From: Holophagaceae bacterium
GTDB lineage: Bacteria; Acidobacteriota; Holophagae; Holophagales; Holophagaceae
Assembly (NCBI GenBank): GCA_016710635.1
Contig: JADJVL010000002.1
Span: 1 to 64,000 of the forward strand
Direction: 5' to 3'
DNA length: 64,000 nucleotides
Below are positions 18,721-25,898 of the stretch, piece after piece. How positions within the stretch are numbered: position 1 is the stretch's first letter; each line of letters starts with the position of its first letter. The notes beneath the pieces were generated by a model. That model saw nothing but the letters and a program-made list of their open reading frames with translations. It did not search any database and was not told where the DNA came from. A program made the translations under genes and the position numbers.

Positions 18721-19049
18721 AACAGGGCCTGGGGAAGTAATAGGTCTGCCCCCCCGAAGGGGAAGTGGCATCAGGCATCAATTGCCAGACTTCGGCAGGC
18801 TGTCCGCCGGCCGAGGCGACACCCTGCATGGGGCCAGGTCTCCGATTGGCTTCAGAACCTTCGCCGCCCGCCTGTATCGCGGAAGCATTTTGGCCGGTGG
18901 ATTGCAGAGGGCTTGATGAGGTGTTGGCAGGATGCCGGCACCGACCTTCCGAATTCGCCGCCAACGGCACTTGGTTCGTTTCCGTATTGGCGCTTGATCT
19001 CTCGGGTCCATCCTTCGATGCGACTTCGGGCTTCCTGGGAGGGATGACC
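18721..19049. other. Unassigned stretch between transposase fragment and OGG-like gene
   Basis: About 330 bases where several frames are open but none gives a recognisable protein. The OGG frame itself is open back to 18765, yet the extra residues are Pro/Ala/Cys-rich and lack any domain, so I treat the region as upstream sequence. The cassette promoter probably lies here. Confidence 0.4.
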
Positions 19050-19793
19050 GTGCAAACCGTCTACGCGATGCATCGTGGAACCATGGCGCGTTTAGACCTC
19101 CCGGCTGCCGAGGAGGAAGTACTCCCTGGTGTGGCTTGGGGAAGGGCGGAGGAATGCTTAACGCCGGCCTATTGGGCCAGTCAGGTCTGGATGAACGAGG
19201 CCGACCAAACCTACTGTCACTACCGCCTGGGCGCGACTCTTATCGAAGAAGTCGCGGCATGCCTGCTTGGAGGACACGGAATTCCCGCCGAGGTTGGATT
19301 GATGGCCTACGAACGCGTTCGCGACTCGGGGCTCCTTGCGTCCACGCCTTCAGATGAAGACCTAGAGGCCCTTCTACGCACCCCCCTGTTGGTCAAAGGG
19401 CGGCCCATCCGCTACCGTTTCGCCCGCCAGAAGGCGGTATACCTTTCGACCGCCCTCGCGAGGCTTCATGCCCAGTCTGAGTACCCGCAAAGTGGTCGTG
19501 ACCTGAGGGCCTTCCTATTAGAACTCCCGGGAATCGGGCCTAAAACAGCATCCTGGATCACGCGGAATTGGCTCGAGAGCGACGAGGTGGCCATTCTCGA
19601 TATCCACATCCTCCGAGCCGGTGCCGCGGCAGGGTTTTTCCCGAAGAAGGTGGACCTCGCCAAGACCTACTTCCGGCTCGAGGAGAGTTTCCTCGCGTTT
19701 GCAGGCGCCATCAATTGCCGCGCTTCGGTGCTGGACAATTTTATGTGGCATCAGATGCGGCAGATTGGGTACCTCGCGACAGAATCTGCTTGA
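19050..19793 (+). CDS. OGG-type 8-oxoguanine DNA glycosylase/lyase (cassette gene 1)
   Basis: About 247 residues. The GTG at 19050 is six bases after GGGAGGG; ATG at 19044 is an alternative too close to that site. The HhH-GPD core is clear: LPGIGPKTASWI carries the catalytic Lys (165) and VAILDIHILRA the catalytic Asp (184), as in OGG1-type bifunctional enzymes. The N-terminal half (VLPGVAWGRAEECLTPAYW) is shared with OGG-like genes found beside QueC homologues in type IV CBASS. It would excise a damaged or modified purine from DNA. Next gene begins 49 bases on. Confidence 0.8.
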   Translation: MQTVYAMHRGTMARLDLPAAEEEVLPGVAWGRAEECLTPAYWASQVWMNEADQTYCHYRLGATLIEEVAACLLGGHGIPAEVGLMAYERVRDSGLLASTPSDEDLEALLRTPLLVKGRPIRYRFARQKAVYLSTALARLHAQSEYPQSGRDLRAFLLELPGIGPKTASWITRNWLESDEVAILDIHILRAGAAAGFFPKKVDLAKTYFRLEESFLAFAGAINCRASVLDNFMWHQMRQIGYLATESA

Positions 19794-19842
19794 CCATCTA
19801 ACAACCCGACCTCAGCCTCGATCCATCAACCACGGAGGCCAA

Positions 19843-20259
19843 ATGTCGGGTTCTGGCGGTAGCGACGACTGGAAACTACGAGGTACGAACGGTGCGCCTG
19901 CTCGTCCTGGCAGCCAGTCCAAGGACAAACAAGAGGAAGGCACGAGTGAAGGCATGGGCGCCGGTGGTGGCGTTGCCGGGGGCTCTCACAAGTGCGCGAT
20001 TTTCGAAGAAACGGCGCTCAACAGCCCGGATTCATCTGTCATCAGTACGTTGCGGCCCGGCGAGCTTCTCAATCTCGAGAAGCGGGGACGCACTATTATC
20101 GCCCTCACTTCGACTGGCCAACAGGCTGGTTCCATCACCTTCCGTCGCCTGGCGGACCTCATTGATTGCATCGGGCAGCACTGGACCTATGTGGCCGAAG
20201 TCAAGCGGGTCACGGGTGGCATGTGTCAGGTCTACATTCGCCCGGATCAGCATCCATGA
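19843..20259 (+). CDS. Small Ser/Gly-headed protein, candidate conjugation substrate (cassette gene 2)
   Basis: 138 residues, ATG four bases after GGAGG. The N-terminus MSGSGGSDDW begins a flexible Gly/Ser/Lys-rich tail of about 48 residues. Residues 50-135 form a compact domain: HKCAIFEETALNSPDSSVIS, LRPGELLNL, QAGSITFRRLADLIDCI, and YVAEVKRVTGGMCQVYIRP. I recall similar SGSGG-headed proteins next to QueC-like genes, but cannot check. A flexible N-terminus on a small globular domain recalls carrier or tagged proteins (QatB in Qat systems also sits next to a QueC homologue). Overlaps the next start by four bases. Confidence 0.7.
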   Translation: MSGSGGSDDWKLRGTNGAPARPGSQSKDKQEEGTSEGMGAGGGVAGGSHKCAIFEETALNSPDSSVISTLRPGELLNLEKRGRTIIALTSTGQQAGSITFRRLADLIDCIGQHWTYVAEVKRVTGGMCQVYIRPDQHP

Positions 20260-21452
20260 TCCAGGTTGCAGGCGGGGTCTACCTTGAGAGGTGCTTAGAG
20301 CCGACTTGGAATGAAATGTACGGGTCCGCGGGCAGAGCGGCTGCAGCGCTTGGAAGCGTCTCCAAGAACGTCCTGCTTCACACACGCTTGCACAAGAGCC
20401 TCGAACGCCAGTTCGAGGCCGTGGCCGGAAGCTATGGGTTTGAATATCGGAATGAACCCTCCGATCAGATCATCGGGTTTGCGTATACCCACTGCCTCTC
20501 CACGCCATTCATTACCCCCCGCCACATCCGTCAAGAACCTGCACTGCAGGTGAGCGGGGATATCGTCCTTCGATTTGGAATGATGGAGAGCACTGTCATC
20601 GTTCATGGCGAACGGGTGGTCTACGACCCGCAAGCAGCCGAATCGCCCGAACACTTCAATACGAATGGCTCGACGGCAAAACATCTGGCCGTCGTGGTGA
20701 ATGGCTACGAACTGAAATGTCTTACGGGGTTGGACGACCCAAAGGCAGGGGCCGAGCAACTCCTGGCAACTGGCGCCGAAATCGTTGTCGTTAAAATGGC
20801 AAGCCGTGGATGCCTTGTCCTCCAAGCCGACCAGGAATCGATGGTTCCCGCCTATCAAACTGAATTTGTGTGGAGCATCGGGTCGGGGGACGTGTTTGCC
20901 GCCGCCTTCACATACTTCTGGGCTGAGATGGGCAAGAGCCCTGCCGAGGCGGCAGACATGGCTTCTCGCAGCGCCGCGCGGTACTGCAACACGATGTCAC
21001 TGCCCCTCCTCTCCGCGGAGCGCCTTCGCGAAGAGCCACTGCGCCCCCTGCCTCTGCCGGTAGGTCGGAGGAAGGTCTATCTCGCTGGCCCCTTCTTCAA
21101 CCTCACGCAGAGATGGCTTGTGGAGGAAGCAAGGTCCCAGTTGCTTGCTCAGGGCTTGCAGGTCTTCTCGCCTCTTCACGAGATCGGACCAGGTCCTGCA
21201 GAGGTTGTCGCGAAGGCTGATTTACAAGGATTGGATGATTGCGACCGGATTCTCGCGCTCGTGGATGGGGGAGACGTTGGCACCATCTTCGAGGTGGGAT
21301 ACGCAAAAGCCAACAATATTCCGGTAGTTGCTTTCAGTCAGAACATGCCAGAAGAAGACCTCAAGATGCTCTCTGGGACGGACTGCCTCATCGTGAAGGA
21401 CTTCGTGACAGCCATCTACAAGACCTCTTGGCTGTCAGGAGGCCCATCTTGA
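20256..21452 (+). CDS. PfkB-like kinase fused to nucleoside 2-deoxyribosyltransferase (cassette gene 3)
   Basis: 398 residues. Residues 1-250 are a ribokinase/PfkB-fold domain: VVVKMASRGCLVL and the anion-hole motif WSIGSGDVFAAAF (GSGD at 209-212). Residues 273-385 are a nucleoside 2-deoxyribosyltransferase-like domain: KVYLAGPFFNLTQRWLVEE, then LDDCDRILALVDGGDVGTIFEVGYA with the likely nucleophile Glu346. One domain would phosphorylate a nucleoside and the other cleave or exchange its base. The PfkB N-terminus is short and its sugar-binding GG region degenerate. It overlaps both neighbours (ATGA at the start, TTGA at the end). Confidence 0.82.
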   Translation: MIQVAGGVYLERCLEPTWNEMYGSAGRAAAALGSVSKNVLLHTRLHKSLERQFEAVAGSYGFEYRNEPSDQIIGFAYTHCLSTPFITPRHIRQEPALQVSGDIVLRFGMMESTVIVHGERVVYDPQAAESPEHFNTNGSTAKHLAVVVNGYELKCLTGLDDPKAGAEQLLATGAEIVVVKMASRGCLVLQADQESMVPAYQTEFVWSIGSGDVFAAAFTYFWAEMGKSPAEAADMASRSAARYCNTMSLPLLSAERLREEPLRPLPLPVGRRKVYLAGPFFNLTQRWLVEEARSQLLAQGLQVFSPLHEIGPGPAEVVAKADLQGLDDCDRILALVDGGDVGTIFEVGYAKANNIPVVAFSQNMPEEDLKMLSGTDCLIVKDFVTAIYKTSWLSGGPS

Positions 21453-22045
21453 AGTCGGCCCTTCTTCTATCCGGCGGAATGGATTCGGTGGCCTTGGCGT
21501 ATTGGATGAAACCATCCCTCGCGATCACCATGGACTATGGGCAGGTCCCGGCCGCCGGCGAAGTTCGAGCCTCGAAGGCTGTGGCCGAAGCCCTGGGTAT
21601 CCCTCATAAGGTGCTCCAAGTGGATTGCAGTCCCTTGGGAAGCGGGGACCTTATTGGGCGCGCAGCATTGCCCATCGCCCCCATGCCCGAATGGTGGCCC
21701 TTTCGGAACCAGCTCCTCCTGACCCTCGCGGCCATGAGTTTGGCGCCGGAGGGTGTGGGGCAACTATGGATTGGCACCGTGCTCAGCGACGGTGCGCATG
21801 CAGACGGGACTCCGGCCTTCATTGATGCCATGAATCACCTTCTGGCGTTGCAGGAGGGCGGCATGCAGGTAGCTGCTCCCGCCATTGGCTGGACCTCTGC
21901 GGAACTGATCCAGAGGAGCGGGATTCCAAGGGACCTCCTGGCCTATGCGCATTCATGCCACACGGATTCCTTCGCGTGTGGCCAATGCCGGGGATGTTGC
22001 AAGCACTACGAGACGTTAGAGGCCCTTGGCTTTGAGCCGTACTAA
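21449..22045 (+). CDS. Divergent QueC-like PP-loop ATPase (cassette gene 4)
   Basis: 198 residues from TTG, with a perfect AGGAGG six bases upstream, overlapping the previous stop. PP-loop LLSGGMDSVAL (8-13 core), DYGQ at 29-32, PFRNQLLLTLA, and a zinc site from Cys170, Cys177, Cys180 and Cys183 identify QueC, which adenylates 7-carboxy-7-deazaguanine and makes preQ0. The housekeeping motif with 'YPDCR' before the Fi.A helix is replaced by SDGAHADGTPAFIDAM, and the protein is shorter than usual. This suggests a changed nucleophile or substrate, as in defence-associated QueC homologues (QatC, CBASS type IV). Confidence 0.85.
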   Translation: MKSALLLSGGMDSVALAYWMKPSLAITMDYGQVPAAGEVRASKAVAEALGIPHKVLQVDCSPLGSGDLIGRAALPIAPMPEWWPFRNQLLLTLAAMSLAPEGVGQLWIGTVLSDGAHADGTPAFIDAMNHLLALQEGGMQVAAPAIGWTSAELIQRSGIPRDLLAYAHSCHTDSFACGQCRGCCKHYETLEALGFEPY

Positions 22046-22724
22046 GGTTTTTCAGGATCCGCGTCCACGCCGAACGCCCCGAACAGAAGGGCCACCAAGC
22101 GTGTACCCGATCAAGCAGGTGCACTTTCTGGAGCAACCAGAGCAAGTATTGCTCCCACCTCTGAACGAGGTTCTGGATCGTCGGCGCTCTGGGCGAGAGT
22201 TGGCTCCCCCTAGCCTCAAAGAAGTGGGGCACCTGCTCTGGTTTGGTTGCAGGGTCCGGGCTTCTACAGAAGGCACTCCGGGGCCCATCCAATCCCGCCC
22301 TGCGCCCGCCGCCGGCGGGCTACATGCGTTGGACCTACTCATAAGCAGACTGCCTGGCGTTCCCGGCCTCTTGCTCTACGATCCCTTTTCCCATGCCTTG
22401 CGCACCCTGGAACCAATCCAAGATGACGCGCTCGGCTTGTATCACCGGAAGGTCGAGACCCTATTTCCCAACAGCGAGGGATGCGTCATCACGCTCCTCG
22501 CAGATCACGCCAAGCTAGATGCGAAGTACGTTCACTGGCAATCCCTCGCCCTCAGAGACGCTGGGGCCCTGCTGGCTACGCTGGGGATTTGCGCCGCAGG
22601 ACTTGGCATGGGTTTCTGCTTCGCGGGAATTCTTGGGAACGAGATCCTTGCTGCCGGCGGCATAGAGAATGGGGCTCGAATTCCCGTCGGAAGCGCAATT
22701 GTCGGCGGAGCAGCAAACCCTTAG
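22032..22724 (+). CDS. Nitroreductase-family flavoprotein (cassette gene 5)
   Basis: About 230 residues from TTG at 22032, inside the end of the queC-like gene; GTG at 22101 is a later possible start. The nitroreductase FMN-binding pattern is seen: LNEVLDRRRSGRELAPPSL near residue 50 and LATLGICAAGLGMGFCFAG near the C-terminus. It is related to the SagB/ThcOx-like oxidoreductases that act on peptides or heterocycles. In this cassette it could oxidise or reduce the deazaguanine or its conjugate. Assignment to the superfamily is fairly sure; substrate is inference. Confidence 0.7.
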   Translation: MSRTKVFQDPRPRRTPRTEGPPSVYPIKQVHFLEQPEQVLLPPLNEVLDRRRSGRELAPPSLKEVGHLLWFGCRVRASTEGTPGPIQSRPAPAAGGLHALDLLISRLPGVPGLLLYDPFSHALRTLEPIQDDALGLYHRKVETLFPNSEGCVITLLADHAKLDAKYVHWQSLALRDAGALLATLGICAAGLGMGFCFAGILGNEILAAGGIENGARIPVGSAIVGGAANP

Positions 22725-22788
22725 AGCAAACCGGTCGCGATCTGCGATCGGTTCCAACTAAATAATGAACATGGGTGAGGTTGCAGGC

Positions 22789-22848
22789 CAATCTCAGAAG
22801 CCCCAGCGACGCGTAGAACGCGTCCAGGTGGGCGATCCGGCGGGGACG
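22789..22848 (-). pseudogene. dinB (DNA polymerase IV) N-terminal scrap
   Basis: The minus strand reads PRRIAHLDAFYASLGLLRL, close to the DinB opening 'RRIAHLDMDAFYASVELLR', with two residues missing at the metal-binding site and no continuing polymerase. It is a decayed fragment in the 235-base gap after the nitroreductase gene. Confidence 0.5.
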
Positions 22849-22959
22849 TAGGGAGTGCGGATCCGCACTGATCCTGAAGATGGGGTAGTCGGTCAGTTTG
22901 AAACTCACGCCAGCCTTGATACCAGGGCGAGTGCTTGAGCGGTCACGTATACTAGGAGC

Positions 22960-23196
22960 ATGAAGAAGCGCCCGCCTACTGACCCGAACCAGCTTGCCAA
23001 GTTCATCCTGGACCAGACCACGGCAGAGCCAGAGACGCCCACCGCGCCACCGGCAGAGAAAAACCCTGCCGCCGTAGCCCTGGGACGACTTGGGGGGCTG
23101 AAGGGCGGCAGGGCGAGAGCTGAACGGTTATCTTCCGAAAAGCGGTCTGCTATCGCTAGAAAAGCGGCGGCTGCCCGGTGGAAGAAGGAGAGGTAG
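22960..23196 (+). CDS. Small basic KGG/histone-H1-like protein
   Basis: 78 residues. An acidic/proline N-terminal half (TTAEPETPTAPPAEKNP) leads to a basic end: LGGLKGGRARAERLSSEKRS, then AIARKAAAARWKKER. Such KGG-motif tails are common on small proteins near mobile genes and are thought to bind nucleic acid. The 3' end overlaps the convergent P63C gene by 41 bases, and that protein's N-terminus carries the same motif. TATACT at 22948-22953 is a possible -10, though no -35 is evident. Confidence 0.65.
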   Translation: MKKRPPTDPNQLAKFILDQTTAEPETPTAPPAEKNPAAVALGRLGGLKGGRARAERLSSEKRSAIARKAAAARWKKER

Positions 23197-24277
23197 GGAC
23201 CTCATCCTCCTCAAGCCGCTCATCGAGTTTGTTGGAGGTTTCAACCATGATCCTATTGGCGGGGAAACCCTTGTCAAATAAGGTTTTGAACATCTCCCAG
23301 TCTTGAGACACGCGCATAATTGCAATCAGTTGCAATAAATGGTCCCTAAGATCGGGTTGACCAATATCGGAGGACAGGAACTGGAAATGGCGGTGCCTAC
23401 GCCGTTTCATGCCAGGTTCGACCGGGTTCTTTTCTCGCAGCTTTTCCAACACACCGGGCGGGAGCTTTTCGTAAACAAGCATGTCAGTCAACTTACCAAC
23501 ATATCCAGGCCTGGCGGTATTGTTGGGGATATAGTTCCACCCCCTAAGCCTGAACAATTGCTTGTAAAACTCATCTGGGAACATCTTCGCCCATTTGAGC
23601 TTTTCGTCAGCCAAATACACAGATAACAGTTTTTGGAGTTCGTCTCTATCGCGCTCCGACTGGAAGCCTGTGGCCTCATCAATCAGGGCAACAATGCCGA
23701 CTTGAGCAAGTGCACGGATCAATGCGTCAGCAGTCGCAGCGATCCGCAACTGTGTCGCACCAAGGACCCCAGCATCCCGAGCCTGGAGCCATACCTCGCA
23801 GATCTTTGGGATCGTATCGGCGGGGATGCCGTGGGCTACCCTCGACGCCTTCTCTGGGAGGTAGATCAATGGCTTACTGAGCACCGTGACTAAGTTATTG
23901 TCAACAAAAGGGATAAGGTTCTTAAATGCCATGTGAAGTGGCAATTGTGCACCTTCGGTTTGAGATTGCCTTCTTGTTGATAACGCTCCACTTCTGTAAA
24001 TCCCCATGCCTGCCATGAACTGTGTCTCTGAGAGAACCCGAGTACCGTCCGACAACACTGCACAAGCAAAGGACTTCTCCCCGATCTGGACTGAACCGCT
24101 GTGGGTTGCACGGGGTATATCCTTGAGGATCCCTTGTGCACCGTCCCACCTTCGGGCTGCCGCCTTCTTCGCCTGTGCACTGCGCTCTTCTGGGGAAAGC
24201 TTCTGTGCACGCGCCACGCCGCCTTTGCTGCCCTTGGGTTTTGATGGCTTTCCCTTCTTGCCCGACGATTGGTCCAT
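23156..24277 (-). CDS. P63C domain-containing protein
   Basis: 373 residues; ATG chosen at 24277 because GGAGGT lies six bases upstream. The N-terminus (KGSKGGVARAQKLSPEERSA, KKAAARRW) is a KGG-type basic motif. The rest follows the P63C family found in phage and island genes: a middle domain (LSDGTRVLSETQFMAGMGIYRSG), then YLADEKLKWAKMFPDEFYKQLFRLRGW, the hallmark of the family. Function is unknown; proposed to act in phage or plasmid biology. Lower GC than the surroundings supports transfer. Confidence 0.8.
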   Translation of the reverse strand: MDQSSGKKGKPSKPKGSKGGVARAQKLSPEERSAQAKKAAARRWDGAQGILKDIPRATHSGSVQIGEKSFACAVLSDGTRVLSETQFMAGMGIYRSGALSTRRQSQTEGAQLPLHMAFKNLIPFVDNNLVTVLSKPLIYLPEKASRVAHGIPADTIPKICEVWLQARDAGVLGATQLRIAATADALIRALAQVGIVALIDEATGFQSERDRDELQKLLSVYLADEKLKWAKMFPDEFYKQLFRLRGWNYIPNNTARPGYVGKLTDMLVYEKLPPGVLEKLREKNPVEPGMKRRRHRHFQFLSSDIGQPDLRDHLLQLIAIMRVSQDWEMFKTLFDKGFPANRIMVETSNKLDERLEEDEVPTSPSSTGQPPLF

Positions 24278-24319
24278 GACTTGACCTCCATGCATCCAAT
24301 ATGGACACTTCAAATCTAT

Positions 24320-24359
24320 GTGCAAGCATTACGAAAATAAATGTTATGGATCCTTGCAC
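24320..24359. promoter_or_regulatory. Inverted repeat upstream of the P63C gene
   Basis: GTGCAAG (24320-24326) and CTTGCAC (24353-24359) are perfect 7-base arms around an AT-rich 26-base spacer. They lie 43-82 bases upstream of the P63C start, in the promoter position. A repressor or the protein itself could bind there. Low-confidence site. Confidence 0.35.
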
Positions 24360-24395
24360 TTGACGATACAAGACCGCTCAAGCATACTGATAGGT

Positions 24396-25232
24396 ATGAA
24401 CAGACACCCCCTCACCCAGCGCACCCGGATCATTGCCGCCCTTGTGGAAGGCAACTCGATCCGCTCGTTGTGCCGGATGACCGGAGCCGCCAAAGGGACC
24501 GTCCTGACGCTGCTGGCCGACTTGGGCCACGCCTGCGCGGTCTAACAGCACACGGCATTGATGGGCCTGAAGTGCCGCCGGATCCAGTGCAATGAGATCT
24601 GCTCCTTCTGCTACGCCAAGGCGAAGAACGTCCCGGTAGAGATGGCAGGCCATGATGGCGTGGGCGATGTGTGGACCTGGACGGACCTGTACCCCGATTC
24701 CAAGCTCATCGTGTCCTGGCTCGTTGGCAACCGTGATGCTGAGTCCGCCAACGTGTTCATGGAGGGCGTTGCCCGCCGCCTAGACCATCGCGTCCAACTC
24801 ACCACGGATGGACTGCGCGTCTATCTCGATGCCATCTATGGTGCCTTCGGCCTCGACGTAGACTTCGCGCAGCTCGTGAAGATTTACGGCGAGGGCTTCA
24901 AGACTGAGAAGCGGTACAGCCCCACGCATTTCGCTGGTAGTGAGAAGCGCCGCATCACCGGCAAGCTGGACATTGAAAAGGTCTCAACCTCCCACGTCGA
25001 GCGCCAGAACCTCACCATACGAATGTCCATGCGGCGCTTCACCCGGCTTACCAATGCGTTCTCCAAGAAGATCGAGAACCACGAGGCCGCGATTGCCCTG
25101 CACTTCATGTTCTACAACTTCGCCCGCGTCCATCAGACCTTGCGCGTAACTCCGGCCAAGGAAGCAGGCATGGCCGATCACCCCTGGTCCATCGAAGAGA
25201 TCATTGGTTTGCTGGATGATTATTCAAACTGA
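24396..25232 (+). pseudogene. IS1-like transposase with in-frame nonsense codon
   Basis: From ATG 24396 the frame reads MNRHPLTQRTRIIAALVEG (the N-terminal HTH of IS1-type transposases) and stops at TAA 24543-24545, where family members have a Tyr. The same frame resumes and gives QCNEICSFCYAKAKNV, GDVWTWTDLYPDSKLIVSWL, QLTTDGLRVYLDAI, VSTSHVERQNLTIRM and FTRLTNAFSKKIENH, all strong transposase landmarks. One substitution thus kills the element; another changed the usual EIW to EIC. GGTGATGG on the complement just after the stop may be part of its right end. Confidence 0.85.
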
Positions 25233-25246
25233 CCCACTACCTTCCA

Positions 25247-25888
25247 TCACCATTCCTGAGTCGAGATGAGGATGGCGATGGCGAGGGACGCCAGAACCAG
25301 CCCTGCTGCAAGTAGCTTGCTCCCGGCCAGCCTGGTCCAGAGGAACAGACCTGAGAGAGTCAGAAAGACCAAGGCTCCGGAGAAGGCATCCGTCAAGAGG
25401 GTCCAGGCCAGACTGCCCCCGTCATTCTTGTGGAGGCGCTTGAGGGTCTGGAGGAGGTCGGCTTCCTTGAGATCAACGTCCACGCTGCGGTTCCCCGGCA
25501 CGTAGGTGGCCTGGGCGAAGCGGCGGTGGCCCAGGAAGGCGACGGTCCACTGCTCCGCGGCCTTCAAGGGCTGGCCGCTGACCATACCGTTCCTCGGGGC
25601 CTGGATCCGCGTCCGCACCCGGGCCTCGGGGATGCCGAAGTGAGCCGCGAGCCGCTTGCCAAGCGCCTCGGGGCTGGCTGGGGGTGGTCCCTCCAGTTCG
25701 ACGGTCACCCGCCGTTCGGTGATCTCCCCTGCTTCAATCTTCAGCACGGCCCGGTGGTTCATGAGGAAGCCCGTGACCCCGAATAGCAGTCCTAGGCCCG
25801 CCCCCGTGAGGCCGGTCCAGGCGTGGAGGCGGCGCAGCGTGCGCAGGAAGGCGGCCCGTCGGCCCGGTCCCCTCAGCGTGTCGTTCAT
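25247..25888 (-). CDS. PepSY-associated transmembrane protein
   Basis: 213 residues. TM1 (WTGLTGAGLGLLFGVTGFLMNH) and two C-terminal TM segments (GALVFLTLSGLFLW, AAGLVLASLAIAILIS) flank a periplasmic PepSY-like region with the DLKEADLLQTLKRLHKNDGG segment. This is the PiuB/PepSY-TM type protein often found downstream of siderophore receptors, where it may reduce or process ferric siderophores at the inner membrane. Third gene of the tonB operon, ten bases after the receptor. Confidence 0.8.
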   Translation of the reverse strand: MNDTLRGPGRRAAFLRTLRRLHAWTGLTGAGLGLLFGVTGFLMNHRAVLKIEAGEITERRVTVELEGPPPASPEALGKRLAAHFGIPEARVRTRIQAPRNGMVSGQPLKAAEQWTVAFLGHRRFAQATYVPGNRSVDVDLKEADLLQTLKRLHKNDGGSLAWTLLTDAFSGALVFLTLSGLFLWTRLAGSKLLAAGLVLASLAIAILISTQEW

Positions 25889-25898
25889 GCTCCGGCCC

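Noticed and set aside
18223..19047. Whole 274-codon frame as an intact transposase
   Set aside because: Only the first ~150 residues look like an IS1595-type protein; no DDE region follows.
18765..19049. Extension of the OGG-like gene upstream to ATG 18765
   Set aside because: Pro/Cys/Ala-rich residues with no domain; GTG 19050 has a good ribosome site and matches the family length.
19050..22724. Complete type IV CBASS
   Set aside because: OGG and QueC relatives are present, but there is no CD-NTase, no TGT and no CBASS effector in the window.
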